Source: Perkinsus marinus ATCC 50983 (Eukaryota; Perkinsozoa; Perkinsida; Perkinsidae). From it: 64,000 bases of DNA. Positions within the stretch are counted from its first letter, which is position 1, and the number at the start of each line of letters is the position of its first letter. Location: the NCBI RefSeq assembly GCF_000006405.1, contig NW_003206506.1:141756-205755 (forward strand). The letters run 5' to 3'. Shown here in pieces: positions 33,201-46,300 of the stretch. The notes beneath the pieces were generated by a model. It was not told the origin of the DNA, made no database searches, and was given only the letters and a program-made list of their open reading frames with translations. Made by a program: the position numbers and the translations under genes.

Positions 33201-33755
33201 ATCGGAAGATACACCATCACCTCCATGGTCCATCATCGTAGTGTCACCATCATCACCATCGTCTTCTATAGGGTCTTCAGTGAGTGCCCCTGTTGCCTGT
33301 AGTTGATGCCGCTGCGATGTAGCAGTGCCGTTTGGCATCTTATCCAACCTCACATGTTTACCTCCACCCCGCTCCTGTTGGTGCGTCCGTAACCGCCAAT
33401 ACTCCTTCACTGCTGATGCTATTCGCCGACATTGGGCTTGCTTGAGATCCCTCAACCCTACCACATCCGCATGCACCCACTTCATTTCAGCCAATATCTG
33501 GTCATGCTGACCAGGCAAGAGACCAGTAGTTAAGTCAGGACCAGTGTACAATTTGGCGCCGAGGTAACCGCGCTCCAACAGTATCCGACCCATCTCCCCA
33601 TCTCGATTTACAGCCTCTCGCATCTCCACTGTAGGCTTATCGTTAACAGTGGACCTCATCGTGCTACCGCCCGCCCGCCCAGAGCTCTGATGACGAGCCC
33701 GTTTCCGCTTGTGATGGCTGGCCGTCGCCGTCGCCGCCGCCGATGACTGCGCCAT
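30219..33755 (-). CDS. HSA-domain-like, glutamine-rich chromatin protein (EAF1-like candidate)
   Basis: Two long frames (33755 to about 31437, and 31388 to 30219) join through a 48-49 nt intron with a GTAATA donor and give about 1,170 residues. The start is basic (SHHKRKRARHQSSGRAGG). Residues about 85-140 (ILAEMKWVHADVVGLRDLKQ to VKEYWRLRTHQQ) resemble an HSA helix, the segment that binds actin-related proteins in NuA4 (EAF1/p400) and SWI/SNF subunits. An acidic region and a Lys/Arg-rich region ([10 protein letters not shown]) follow. The last 390 residues are rich in Gln, Ala, Pro and Ser with polyglutamine runs. No ATPase domain is present and I could not confirm a SANT domain, so EAF1 is only the best guess. 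It could be another HSA or transcription co-activator protein. Confidence 0.6.
30360..31180. repeat. CAG/CAA and GCA triplet-rich coding sequence
   Basis: The minus strand contains many runs of CAG/CAA (Gln) and GCA/GCT (Ala), for example near 31140-31170, 30730-30760 and 30810-30840. This is coding low complexity in the glutamine-rich tail. A similar CAG/CTG-type cluster occurs at 32639-32697 in the same gene. Slippage would make these lengths polymorphic. Confidence 0.7.
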
Positions 33756-34686
33756 GTAGATTAATGACGGCCAATCGTAGGCTTACCACAGGACGATATT
33801 AGCAACAAAAACGATAACGCAACAGGCTATTTAAAAATAAAGAAGTAATAGGGCATGCGTTTATCCCACATACATACCGTATAGTTTACGGTTACAGATT
33901 ATCCAACAGGATATGGACACTGCCAGTACGACATTATCGTGCTGGTAGGACTTTTGACACTATATTAAAACATGATATATACATAGGTCAGTACTTAATC
34001 CCTCTCTAGTACCATACTGGTCATCATCATAATCACAATCTTGTCATGCCAACTAAGGTTACGTCTACGAACCGAACAGAACGTGGTAACTGAAACCATA
34101 GCAGCGATGTCACCCATAGCCATTACCGTATACGAGTGCACTATAAACGGACGATTATGCAGTGGGAGAATCCTGCGCCGTGAAGTTCGCCCCCACATTT
34201 TTTGCTGTGTATCATGCATAACTTCCTACTACCAGTCTTGGCAATACATTCGACGATTACAACACGATCTGTACAAGAGTATTGAATACTAGAGAGAACA
34301 GCATAATGTAATATGCACATCGCGCGGAATTTTCCGACGGTTTTGGGCCAGAAAACCGAAACGAAATAAACACACTGAAGTATGGCAAAAATATAATAAC
34401 TTTTTGAGTAGTCCCCTAGAGAAGTATTCCTAACGTAGTCATGTGTAAAGACATTTCACATTTAGAGCCCTAAAATCCATGATATCGGTAGAAATTCGCG
34501 ATATTCGACCGCAGTAGAGACAGTGGCATTGATGAGGTAATTTTTCGAGAACATTCCACAGCACCGCTCCGCCAAAAATACTAGCGCTCGCCCGACAACC
34601 GGCAATCTAATTATTTCATGGGGGCGTGCCATGAAATGAAGATGGCTACTACTCGGTGATGGGAGCCTGAACACTGTCATTGTAGT
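33756..34686. other. divergent intergenic region
   Basis: About 930 bp separate the start of the glutamine-rich protein (minus) from eIF4E (plus), so both promoters should lie here. It is AT-rich and includes the 12-mer GCACCGCTCCGC (34561-34572), also seen in a NOT1 intron. No gene is supported. Confidence 0.5.
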
Positions 34687-35777
34687 ATGACTAGAGAAGT
34701 TTCCGAGGCAATGTCTGGCACTACCGGTGCCGTCCCGTCATCGTCGGCGTCGTCACTAGATCAGGTGGCTCACTTACCGTCACATAGGGCTCAGGTGGAT
34801 TCTGGTACCACATCATCTTCAATTAGCATCAATTCTGATGAGGAGCTATGCTCAAGTAGTAGTGGTGCTACCACGCCTCTCCCATCATCTTCTTACTACG
34901 ATATCCAGTCTCAACATCCATTAGAGCACACCTGGAGCTTCTGGCTCATGTATCAGGCACAGACTAAAGTAGTAGTGTGAGTAGTCGATGTAGTCATTGT
35001 TGATTGCAGGATAAGAAGGACAACTGGAAAGGTACTCAGAAGCGGGTATTGGATTTTACCTCTGTAGAGGACTTTTGGCGAGTATTCAACAACGTATCTT
35101 CGCCTAGCCGACTGACCTATGCTGACTATAGTGTATTCCGGCAAGGCATTGCCCCGATGTGGGAGGATGAGACATGTGCCAAGGGCGGCCGATGGGTAGT
35201 CTCAGTAGATCGACCTAATAGGAGGGGAGCAACTTCGGAACACCAAAAAGAGGTATGTTGCAGTATTAGTCTGCTACTGTGGGCATTTGGGTTTTGTGGT
35301 GTTCAGAGTATCGATGAATCATGGTTAAATATATTGTTGTCGTTAATCGGCAGTGTTTATCCCAACCGTGACACTGGAGTGGATGCAGTATGTGGTGCTG
35401 TGTGTTCCGTCAGGAAGTATAATATACGTCTAGCGTTATGGATAGGGACCTCAGATAAGGATGAGGTCTTGCGATTGGGAAGCCTCTTCAGAGACGCTAT
35501 TGCGTGAGTAATTCCTCTGTTGGATCTGCAGCATCATCAACATCTCAGGCCGTTGTTTGCCTCTTCGGGCTCATCTATGGAGGATAACTTGGAGGGTAGC
35601 AGAGCCGATAAGCTCCAAGAAACTGCCAGTCGGCGGCTTCCCTCGAACATGTCGTTCGAGTACTTTACTAGGGACCCTTCCCATGTTTCATTAGAGCTCT
35701 CTCTAACCACTAAGACGGATGATGAGGAGGAGAATGGCGACAAGGGCGGCGTTGACGATGATACGCCCAAGGCCTAG
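34687..35777 (+). CDS. EIF4E: eukaryotic translation initiation factor 4E
   Basis: eIF4E binds the mRNA 5' cap and recruits the translation machinery. A Ser-rich N-terminus of about 75 residues precedes the core: PLEHTWSFWLMYQ (first conserved Trp region), SVEDFWRVFNNVSSPSRL, then GIAPMWEDETCAKGGRWVVS with the Trp-Glu pair that stacks on and holds the cap. A later exon supplies ESWLNILLSLIGS, VCGAVCSVRKYNIRLALWIG with the basic residues contacting phosphate, and a final acidic tail. Introns separate the core at about 34970-35010, 35253-35307 and 35506-35519. The C-terminal extension (about 85 residues ending DDDTPKA) is longer than in animal eIF4E, recalling the extended eIF4E family of alveolates. 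Confidence 0.92.
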
Positions 35778-36324
35778 CTGAAAAGTCTACCGTTATAAAC
35801 TCGGTTTGCTGTGCTCAGGATTTTCCTTTCTAGTGTGTACAACACTTCCAACAACAAGAAAAACAACAGCATCATCACCTTTCTCCTGACAACAACAACC
35901 TCGTCGTTTCCCCGTGTACTATCTTCCTCGGCTATTACCCCAACTATCATCTTCATCGTCGTGGTCGCTTCACGCCTCGTGTTATACCACTTAAGTATGT
36001 TATCGACCGTGATTGTTGTGAGGTATTTGTTGTTGTTATTGTCAACTCCTGCTATCTAGTATCACTTAATCCGTACTAAGCTAATAAGGCGTACCGCTGT
36101 AATCGCTATAGACTATTGACCGTTCCTCTTTGTGGTATACACACTTGCCTCGTCAGTCGAGTGAGGGCTCCAGTGGTAGTAGTTGTAGTAGATTATGATG
36201 ATGACAGGTGAATATTAGTGATGTTGGATTGGCTCCCCTCCTCACCATTTCCTAATCTCCCCCTGTCGTGTTATACCTTTCCTACTTTATATGATACTCC
36301 AGTGGCTTCATCACGGTGTCGACT
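35778..36324. other. intergenic region upstream of CDC50
   Basis: About 550 bp. A T/C-rich plus-strand stretch (35811-36060) yields an ORF of Thr/Ser/Ile with no homology, which I take as non-coding sequence. Confidence 0.45.
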
Positions 36325-38036
36325 ATGGCTACTGCGAATTCTGGGCAGGCGCCTGGGGAATCATCGAGGCCTCGAGAACACCAACGCGAAGGCCGGCAAC
36401 GGAAGCAGTATGACAATGATCTTATTCAGCAACGGATACGGGCGTGGCAGCCTCTCCTCAGCCCTAAGTGAGTTCCATTTTCTATCCTTACTATTCTTAC
36501 CTGTGTTTTCCCCTTTAGATGGGTCATTGCTACCTTCATAGCGTTTGCTGCAGCCTTCATTGGAATAGGCATCGGCCTGGTCGAGGTAGGCCCTAAGGGG
36601 CATGGGTGGTTATGTACTTCATTTAGGCGGACAAGAGTACCAACGAGCTAAAGGTGGATTACACTAGCATCGCTAACGGAGGGCTCTTCCCCGTGAATAT
36701 CGTGGTCAATGCTGACATGAAAGCCCCCATATATGTGTAAGTGAATTTATCTTGGGATTTTCTCACCTTTTTTAGGACGTGTCGTGGCGATTCAGGTACT
36801 ATGAACTCACGAATTTTTACCAGAATCATAGGCGTTATATAGCGTCTCGGGATTACTCGCAACTTGCAAGTTAGTGAAGACTACGACAAGCACAATGGAA
36901 ACTTACCTTTATTTAGGTCCTGGTAGTGTTTCTACGAGTCGTGGTGCTAATGGTGGCTGCAGTCCGTGGGAACGAGATGGATTTGAACGAAAGTGAGATG
37001 CTAGGATGATGGTGACTCGCTGGACTTTGGTGGCTCCTATGTGTAGTAACTACCCATGCGGGCTGATCGCGCGGTCTACCTTCAACGATTCCTACATCAT
37101 CGACACTAAACGCATCGGATCTGTAGTGTGGGAGAGGACTAATGTTACCGAGGTGATGAGTTGATTCCGCCACCGTCTAGCTGTGGATGACATTACCTTA
37201 TTGCAGACCAATACTGTAATAGCCTGGGAGGATGATGTGAAGTATAAGTTTGATAACCTCGATCCGGAGGGCTTCATTGATGAGGGAGTACAGAATCAGG
37301 TGTCTCTGAATATGTGGCTCAACTTTTACTTTCCTCCCCAAGTTTGTGTAAGTGCAACTGTTGATCGTCATTGAAATTGTGATGTTATTAAGGTACCAAT
37401 AGCTGCACGAGAGAACTCTTCTGAGTACAAGCAAATATACGTCATGAGTGCTACTGCTGACTCGGCCACCAACCATACAGCCTGCGCCAACTACATGACG
37501 GATCAAGCCTCATGTAAATTCACTTTGGTAGGGGAGAATTTCAATCTGTCATGAGTCTTGGAGTGGCTTGGCTAGGTGCCCGGTGGTGTTGAGGGTGTTG
37601 ATCCGGAGTTTGCGTGTAGTGCGGCAGAAGGATACGAGAGGAAACTCAACCCGGCTGGCTGGGGTCTTCTCAACGGTCGTTTCATTGGGTGGATGAGGCC
37701 TGCTGGTTTGCCAACGTTCAGGAAGATGTATGCCCGGATAGATGACGACTTGAAAGTTGGTTGTGTGTGTTAGCTTCATCTTATTATTCTATTCAGGTTG
37801 GTGATGTTCTCCGACTCACAGTGTCAGACCATTTCCCTACAGCCCAGTACGACGGTACTAAAAGCATCGTCATTGCTACTACCACTTGGGCTGGCGGCAA
37901 GAATGGCATATTGGGGTACTCCTACATCGTTGTGGGTGTTGTCTGCGGTGTATTCGCAATAGTATTTGCTATCACTTATCTCCGCAAGAAAAACAGACTG
38001 GGCGATTCAGACTACCTCAGCTGGGGTGAGCAGTAG
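36325..38036 (+). CDS. CDC50: CDC50/LEM3-family subunit of P4-ATPase lipid flippases
   Basis: CDC50 proteins pair with P4-ATPases so that these leave the ER and flip phospholipids. The start MATANSGQAPGESSRPREHQ opens a hydrophilic N-terminus with IQQRIRAWQPLLSP. An intron separates it from the first helix (WVIATFIAFAAAFIGIGIGLV). The ectodomain has DYTSIANGG, MKAPIYV, the family signature YYELTNFYQNHRRYIASRDY (36802-36860), NPAGWGLLNGRFIGWMRPAG and LPTFRKMYARID. The end has VGDVLRLTVSDHFP, a second helix (YSYIVVGVVCGVFAIVFAI) and a short polar tail. Introns are about 40-90 nt. All landmarks are in order and no part is missing. Confidence 0.9.
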
Positions 38037-38259
38037 AGGCAATTCTTCACCTTGTACCATCGTATAGTTCCATATGATTTTTGTACTACAACAAGGATTG
38101 CTGCTGTAGTGATGGCCTCCCTCCTAGTGCTGTTTACATTGTCGCACATGCTATTGTAGTGTAATAGTTCATAGTAAGATTTCGTCGAGATGAAGATGGG
38201 TTGCGTGGTGTTTGGGTGTGTAGCATCATTTAGGTGCCTCGTAACTTTTTCATCTATCC

Positions 38260-38548
38260 ATGGGATTCAACGAACTCATCACAGACAAGTCCAATCCTGT
38301 CGGGTATATCAACACGGGGTTGCGTGAGTTCGCAATAGACTCCAGGAGGCTCATCCAGAAATGCGAGAAGCCTGATGCTAAGGGTAGGAGGTCATTTGGC
38401 AGGTTGAGCTTTTGCTCACCTTTGGTTGTGCTCAGAATTCAAGAAGATGGCGTCAGCGTGCTTCATCGGCTTCTGCATCATGGGGTTCATCGGATACAGT
38501 ATCAAGTTGGTCTTCATCCCCATCAATAACATCATCATGGGCTCCTAA
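38260..38548 (+). CDS. SEC61G: Sec61 gamma subunit of the ER translocon
   Basis: The single-pass clamp subunit of the Sec61 protein channel. Exons 38260-38383 and 38436-38548 (52-nt intron) give 78 residues. The cytosolic helix has [20 protein letters not shown]. The conserved linker EFKKMA leads to the membrane helix [20 protein letters not shown], and the end PINNIIMGS matches the family almost exactly. Length and layout are normal. Confidence 0.95.
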
Positions 38549-38833
38549 GTACATGTATAGTTGATGATAGTGAAGTGGTGACGGATTCACATCGCACTGC
38601 GTTTTTACGGGGCTTTAGTGATGGTATTTGGACTCCTCCCTGCTGATGCTGCTGCTGCCTTGTCTGTGACACTATCATCTATGTTGTTTCCTGTTGGCTA
38701 TCTCGAAGGGCTGATCAGCACTGCTAAGTAGCACTGTAGCATCGTTGGAGGCTTGAGTTGGTAGTATGAGTCAATACAAGCTACACGGTGTCCAGTTGGA
38801 GATCGATGAGCCTCATTCCGTTTCTGGGCGCGG

Positions 38834-40323
38834 ATGCTAACGACCGTTAAGTCTTCGCGTAGAGCCTTTTCTGGTGCTGCACTGAGTGCGGGCTTGGTGG
38901 ACCGTAGACGTGTCGAGGTTAGAAGTGGCCAAGGAGGCGCAGGCCATGTGTCTTACATCAAGCACGTCAGTCCGAAGTTGTTCGGCCCTGGAGTCCCAGC
39001 GTGAGGCCTTCTTGGTGCCTATACCTTACAGTTGTCTTCCCAGAGGCGGCAATGGAGGTCGAGGGGGAGATGTGATTTTCAAGGCCGATCCTAATGTGAT
39101 CTCCCTCACGAATGTGCCTCGTGTGGCAAGGGCCATGGATGGAGGGAAAGGCCGCAATAGGAAGTAGTGCTGATGGCATATGTCGGGTTTGAGTCGGTTG
39201 TTAGAATATCCGGCAAGAACGCATCCCCACTGGTGGTGAAGGTGCCTCTAGGCGTCGTAGTATCGACAGAGCCCCGGGAAGATCGGGAGAAGTCTGTCGT
39301 ACTTGCTGACCTCAACAAGGCCGAGCAGTCTTATGTGAGTGCGAGTCAGCGATTATCGACAAGTATTGCGCAGACTGCCGCCTTTGGGGGAGCTGGTGGC
39401 CATGGCAATGTCGTTCTGGACCATCCGCATGACTTCACTGTTGGAGATTGTGGTGAAGTTAAACACCTTATACTGGAGCTCAAGTCTATAGCAGATGTGG
39501 GCCTAGTAGGGTTCCCAAATGCTGGTAGGCTGCTTGGTCGACTCCTACATAATTACGTGAGAATTGTGGTAGGGAAGTCGAGTTTGTTGAGAGCGCTCAC
39601 TAAAGCGCGACCAAAAGTTGCATCTTATCCTTTTACAACCCTCGCACCACATCTAGGGACTCTTCGGTTCACTGACGACCAGGACGGTAGGGTAGTATCG
39701 ACCGTAGTCTCTTACAGTTCATACAGGCGGCTATGTCATAGCTGATTTGCCCGGCCTCGTGGAAGGAGCTCACGACAACGTCGGTCTCGGTCATCAGTTC
39801 CTACGCCACATACAGAGGACAACAGCTCTGCTCTATGTGGTAGGGCTATTACCTCTACCGCAATCTGCTCCAAGTACACTAGGTCGACGGTTCCCTAGGA
39901 GCTGATGCAGCATTGAGCACCCTCAGAGCACTCCAGCTAGAAGTCAAACTATACTCTGGGGAGATGGCGGATCGCCCTTTCATAGTCCTCGTCAACAAGT
40001 GTGATGGTTTAGGTAAGGCCAGTACAGAGACAGCTCGTAGGTATACATAGGTTAGGCATCGAGCCAGCACTGGCAGCGGCAAACACCATCGATATGGAGC
40101 TCAGCAAGGAAGGGTTCAAAGATGCCGTGGTGGCCACAAGTGCCCTCATGGGTTTCAGCCTGGAACTGGTATGGCAACGGTTTGAACACAACCACTGTGA
40201 CAACTTCAGGTGGCGCGTAAGATACGCCGACTTATGGAGGAAGCTTTCAAGCGCTTGGAGTTGCCCGACATTGACACTGACAATTCAACTGAGCATGATG
40301 TGGTTTCGGTTGTGGTTTCTTGA
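38834..40323 (+). CDS. MTG2: Obg-family GTPase, probably mitochondrial (MTG2-like)
   Basis: Obg GTPases help assemble the large ribosomal subunit; MTG2 does so in mitochondria. The N-terminus [20 protein letters not shown] looks like a mitochondrial presequence. The Obg fold follows: [39 protein letters not shown] and [14 protein letters not shown]. The G domain has [12 protein letters not shown] with KSS in the next exon (G1, split by an intron at about 39525-39570), then [18 protein letters not shown] (G3) and [10 protein letters not shown] (G4). It ends [10 protein letters not shown]...VVVS with TGA at 40321-40323. About eight introns are present. There is no C-terminal OCT domain. Confidence 0.88.
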
Positions 40324-40386
40324 TAGTAGACTGCATGTTAAGAGTTGGAGGTAGGGCCGCATGTTCCAGTAGGTTGTGTTCCCCCC

Positions 40387-43300
40387 ATGCTCCATTGGAA
40401 ACCTGGTGGATACTTTGGCGCTACCAACATAGAGGTTGTGGAGGAGTCCGATATAGAAGCATACTCGTGCTGTTCACCCTTCGCCCTGAGGAATACTCAT
40501 CATACAGTTAATCGTAGCGCTGGGGAGAAAGCCTGCCAGGCGATTGGTAATATGGTAGGGTAATGGCTAGGGTGTAGATCCTCGTTTAGGCAGGCAGCTG
40601 ATGCAGGCAGCCGGAGAGGCCGCCGATGACACTACCAAAACGTGTGTCGAGGGAGCCCTCAACTTCACCATATCCTTCTTTGAATCGACCAACCCCAATG
40701 CTTGTGTGCTTAGCTGTCATGTACGGCGCTCACTGTTGTTCCTCATAAACATCTTATCCCTCTTCCCCTATGGTGACGGTGTAGTCATGCCCTCTGTGAA
40801 GCTGATGGCGAAGGCGGTGGTGATTGTGGCCGTCCATATAGACCGCTATAGCTGCAGCCTTATGGATATATTCCTAGCCGAAACTGCTGATATTGTATAT
40901 GCTTTGAAGGGCCTTCACCTACTACTACGAGAGAGTACCGATGCTTCAACAAGCCAGTCTCGACACGTCTATCCTCAATTCGTGTCGGCAGCCTATGAAT
41001 CTATGAGGCCTCAGCAATCATCTCCCTGTAGCCCTGGGCCGGTGTCAATACAGTGGACCTTCAACTCCAAGAAGGCCTCTGCCGCTGCTATCACTGGGGT
41101 ACTCTCAACGGTAGCTCGCCTCCTGAAAGTCCGTAGGGAATACCTCGGCTTCGACTCAGTCGCAAGTGGAGATGTCTTGACAAAGCTTCTCAGCTGTGTG
41201 CTAGCCCTCGTCCCCGAGCTGGGAGATGATTTTGAGGAGGACCTCTTGTCGGCGTGTTGGGAGTGTATTGGGGCTCTGCCGTGGCTACCTCCTAGTCGTG
41301 CTTTGGACGTCCTGGATTTGGTCGAATCTAGCGGTTGCCCTCCTATAGAGCACTCGGCAGAGATCGCGAGCCTGCTTATCCATTCCCTTCCAGACGGAGC
41401 ACTAGTGTGTGAGCAAGGGATAGTGTGGAACATTGCGACCCAAGCTGGTTGGTGGAAGGATGCGCATTGCATGAAGGCTATGGCAGAGCTGTGCCGAAAG
41501 GCTGGACCCCTAGAGGTGGACGTTGCGGACATGCTCTTGCGACACTTGGGAGATATACCTCATGAGAGTGATGTTCAACGGGCCTTGACACAGCTCATCC
41601 GTGCCTCTGGTGTGCACTCAGAGGCTGGTCATTCACGTTGCTGCAGGCTATGCGAGTCAGTAGGGCCTCCTGGCTCCACGCCGTCGCTTTGGTGGTCCGA
41701 GGTTCTCATTGCGAGTGGTACTAAGATAACTGAGAAGGAGTTGACCCTTGCTACTACTGATGACAGCAGGGAATGGGGGGACATGCTCAAGCATGTTCGC
41801 TCACCTGCCTTGCGTGGAGAGGAGCCCATCTGGAGGTGTATAGCTGCTAGCCTTCTACATATGGGCTATATGAAGCTCAGCGATGGTGTTAGTAAAGAGA
41901 GTGTGGCTCGGCAGTTGCTGCAGATGCTCAACTCAGCTGATAGATCCCGAGCGACATGTAACGCTCATCTTATTTTCGCCACTGTTATTACTCTGTCCTT
42001 CGTGGAGGGTGCCTCTCGAGACCTCTTTGCCCACGACAACACCGATGGGGCATGGGCCTGCCTCAGTCCGTTATTCGGCCGGCCCACGGCCCATGATAAG
42101 CCTTCGGGCCGTTCAAGAACTGACAGTAGTTACCTTCGTGTCACACTGCCATGTATGGCGAGAGCAGCCACCAATGGTGTCAGTAGAGACAGCAGTGGTA
42201 TTGGTAGTAAGCTTTCAACATCAGTTCTAGCGACAGCACGCGACCTCGTTGCTGGCTCCAAATGCGGCAAGTCATGCAGTTTGTGCCAGTTCGCCTATGG
42301 ACAGGTCGTGAAACTGGTAGGTAAGCTCACTGGAGAGGTTGAACCTTATCGAGCTTTGGTGAACAGTAACCCGCGAGTAGTGTTGGACCGAGGAGAGGAT
42401 AAGCTGCCACCGCCGCTGCCAGAGATATGCAAACCATTTATCTTACCAGCCCTCTTTGCCGCTCATATCAAAAGGTGCCGAATACGTTCTTTATACGATA
42501 CTGCCGACATGGGCCAGGCTTATTTCCGCTCTGCCCTTATCCCCGCTCTGTCATCTCTATGGTATGGGGGGCGGCATGCTGTGTGCCTCCTATTGGATCT
42601 ACCCTCAACTGTTACAAGGCTGCGGTCGGATAAGGAGATCGTCATGCCTCTGGTGGGGGAGTCCTTGGTACAGCTTATCTTGAACGCCCTTCTTGCCGAA
42701 GTCGAAGAGGATAACCTCAAGCACTATGTACTTCAGCTTGTACGCTTTCTGAGCCTTGATGATGATCCCAATGTCACCAACACCGGTGCCATGGAGGACC
42801 TCGTCACTGACTGCTTAGCGGAGGTCCTCGCCCATGGTGTCTTTGCCGTGCCCTTGGCCCAGATTCCTTCGGGCTCACTGGATTACGCAGTTATGAGGGT
42901 AGTCTTGGACATATATGGTGGACGTCATTGCTTGGACACTATCGTGGAGGCCGACTGTGGTGGTCTCCTCTTCATGGTCCTCTTGCGTTTCGCTCGGAGA
43001 TTCCTCTATGGGACAGACTCGTTCGATACCATAAAGGCAGCTACCAGTGAGAAGGTGGATAAGATACTGGCCCACAGCGCTAGGATCATTGGCACCAAGG
43101 GTCGACTTTCGATGGCAGCCCATAGTGGAGGAGGAGGAGAGCCTCCGACTAAGAGGGCTCGTTCGAGTGTGAACGGAAGGACCCCTGACAAGGTGCACGC
43201 TATGAAGTGCTACTATCTCTACGTCCTCAAGCTCATCACCGATACATCCATAAAGGGCAGCGAAGAGTCCGCATGCTACTGTACAGCTTTAGCTCTGCTC

Positions 43301-46300
43301 TTGGACATCGCGAATGAGGAGGTACTGCAGCTGTACTGGTCTCAGAATCTCAATGCCGTTCACAAGCTCACTCTGAATGGTTCGCCCTGGCAGGCCTCGG
43401 AGGGCGAGGCCCTTCTACGTCCCTGGAAAAGTCTCTATCACCGTGCCCGACTTGAGGAAAAGCTAGCGATGCTGTCCACATATATGGTCGAACTACCCAG
43501 GGTGGGGTACGACCAAGCCCGCTCCTATGCTAAGGGGCTTCCTAAGCAGGTCATCACTGACCCGCATTTACGGATCATGTTTGGTGGTGACCACACACGT
43601 CTCGAGGAAGGGCAAGTGAAGACAGTACTATCCTATGTTTTCAAAGAGATAACGTACTCCCCTCCAAGGCCTGACTGCTGCATTGAGGGTATACTAGTGC
43701 TACTGGCGGACCTCCTCCTCTTCCATTATGCGGAGACGTGGAACGACCCTTATGGAGAGCTGGAGACGTTGGCCAACCAACTCGACAAGCACTTGACAGA
43801 CCTGCTGCAACAACGTGATGCTGCAGCGGGTGGGACGTTGAGCATTGCTCTGGCCAGGGCCCTGGGCTCCTTAGGTCGCTGGAGGTACAACCCTGCTGTT
43901 ATCGATCGCTGTTCTGTCACCAACCCGGGCCACCGAGCTAGAATAGGTATCGAGGATCCTCAGCAGGCTTGGTGTGACAACAGTAACGGTGAAGGTGTCG
44001 CCAAGGAGCTCGCCGTCCATCTCTTGCTGACCTACATTGTTCCCAAAATGGGCAGCGCTAAATACTCCTATTTAGCACAAGCCATCCTTACTGCCATGGG
44101 AGGTGGCAACTTCCTTGAATCTGCTGTTGCAGACGATCTACTAAGCAGAGTAGAGGCTGAAACCCTCTGGCCGTATCTCTCCACCTCTTACAAGGTAGCC
44201 TCTGCCACTGATGAGCGCGGTCTTGCCAAGGATGCTTCCCAGTGGACCGTCCAGACTTTGGCCAGATGGGTTGTCCGAGAGTTGCCTGGCACACAGAACA
44301 ACACCGTTAAAGTCCGTCGACTCATGTTGTCTGTGGATCTTCTATTGAAGCAGTCCAGCACAGTAGCTTCAGAGGTATTGCCAACTCTAGTAGCTGCATT
44401 GCTGTACTCCAATAAGGATACCCATAAGATGCTGGAAAAGTTATTCCAGCATATGCAGGAAATTCTCGGGTCTAAGTCGGCAGAGCGGCCAGTGTTAGCT
44501 GTCATCATCGATATCTACGAGGTGGTCGAGTCTTGGGCCAGCAAACTCGGTAACGATAAGCTTAGCCAACGCTTGGCCCCACGACTACTGATACTATTGC
44601 AGCGAGATAGACAAGCTACGTACCTCTCCCTCTCTAAGGCAGCTGAGAGATGCGAGATGTGGTCTCATGCCCTTATGTTCATAGAGAAGGCCTACGCTCC
44701 ACCGAGCACTACGGTTATGACTTCCGACGACTACGTCCATCTGGCTACGGTCTTTTCCAAGATGACTCCCGATGCAGGCTGGGTCGCGGCCAGCGAGGCC
44801 GGGGCATTGGCTGTTGCCAAGAAGCAAGACTCTGCCAAGATATGCTGTGATGGGGTGGCTGCTGATGGTGTTATGGATGACAACATGACTCTCCAACAGA
44901 GGGAGGAAAATTGGATCCGAAAGGCCGCCTTGTTGGGGAAGTGGTCGGTACCCACTGTGGAGTTGAAGGAGTCATCGACAGTAATAGATGCCCTTGTCAG
45001 CATTAAGGAGGGGAGTACTGCTTTCAACGTCACCAACGCCTATAAAGGTGTGGCTACCCAGCTGAGCCTCGGCAAGAGAGAATCGACACTGATGGAGCAG
45101 GAGTGTCGTCAGAAGGCCCGGACTCTATTTGATTTGGAATGGTGCCTTACCAATAGGAGCAGCCTTTGTCTACCGCAGACTCTACGCGTGCGTGTAGGGA
45201 CGGAGGACGCTGACAAGACTGTGGGTAGGCCTGCAGTAGCGATGGCTGCGATTCGAGCTGTTGGTGGGAATCCTCAGCAGTTGAGCCACCTCCTATGGGA
45301 GCATCTCCATGCTTTACGACGAGCTGGGAGGTCTGAACTAGCAGAACGGGTTGGAATAGTGTGTCGGGCCCAACCGGAGATCTACCGCGAGAAGAGCGTC
45401 CTGTTCATGCTGGAGATGTCTAAGGTCTATCGAGATCTCGGGAAGATCAACAAGTCTCGCGAGGCCTTGGAAGATGTTGCACAGCTACTAGCAGGTCGGG
45501 GAGCTCAAGATGCCGACAAAGATGTGGCGTGGTGCGTGAAACTAGACAGATTGCGGTATAGCTGTTCTAAGAACCTTATGCAGCCGCGGGAGTCGATCCC
45601 AGTGTTCAGAGAGATCCTAGCAGAGGCAACAAGTCTACCTGCCAAGAGGAGGGCTCGAGGGCACTTTGCTTTTGCACAGTATCTCGATGGTTTGCTCGAG
45701 GAGGAAGCTAGATATCAGTCTGGCTTATCGAGAACTTTGTCTACCCAGAAGGTTCTGCAAGAGATCACAGTGCAGTACATGCTGGCCATACAGTTCGGCA
45801 CCAAGCACGAGTTATTGGCACTGAATAGGATCCTGCGTATCATCTGGGATCAAGGCTCGGGTGCTCTCGTCAACTTAATCCCGAGAGAGTACTTACCGCA
45901 CTATGAGAAGTGCATCGGTGACCTTTCGAAGCAGGTGAGGTTCATGTTCATGTAATCAACGACTTTGCTGTTGTCTCAGAAGAGCTCCAACCCTTCAGTG
46001 TCAGCCACGCAGATACTCGAGAACGCTAGCGACAGCAAGCCCTTGATAATACCCGAGATTTGGTCATCTCTCGAGACCCACACGCGGGACCTTTGTAAAG
46101 TCCTATTCGTCCGATGGCATCAGAGGACGGCCGATCAAGTTGGCTCGGTTATTCGGAACCTAGCGGAGCGATGCGAATCGGACCTCGAGATCCCGCTGCG
46201 TGTTTGGTTCACGGCATTGCCTCAACTGCTCGCGAGGCTTCACAATCCTGACGATCTTCGCACGCTGAGGATTCTCCACAGCTTCATGAAGCAAGCAAGA

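Noticed and set aside
41011-45036. Long antisense ORFs opposite the ATR exon
   Set aside because: They mirror codon bias of the conserved plus-strand kinase gene, show no homology and have no splice structure.
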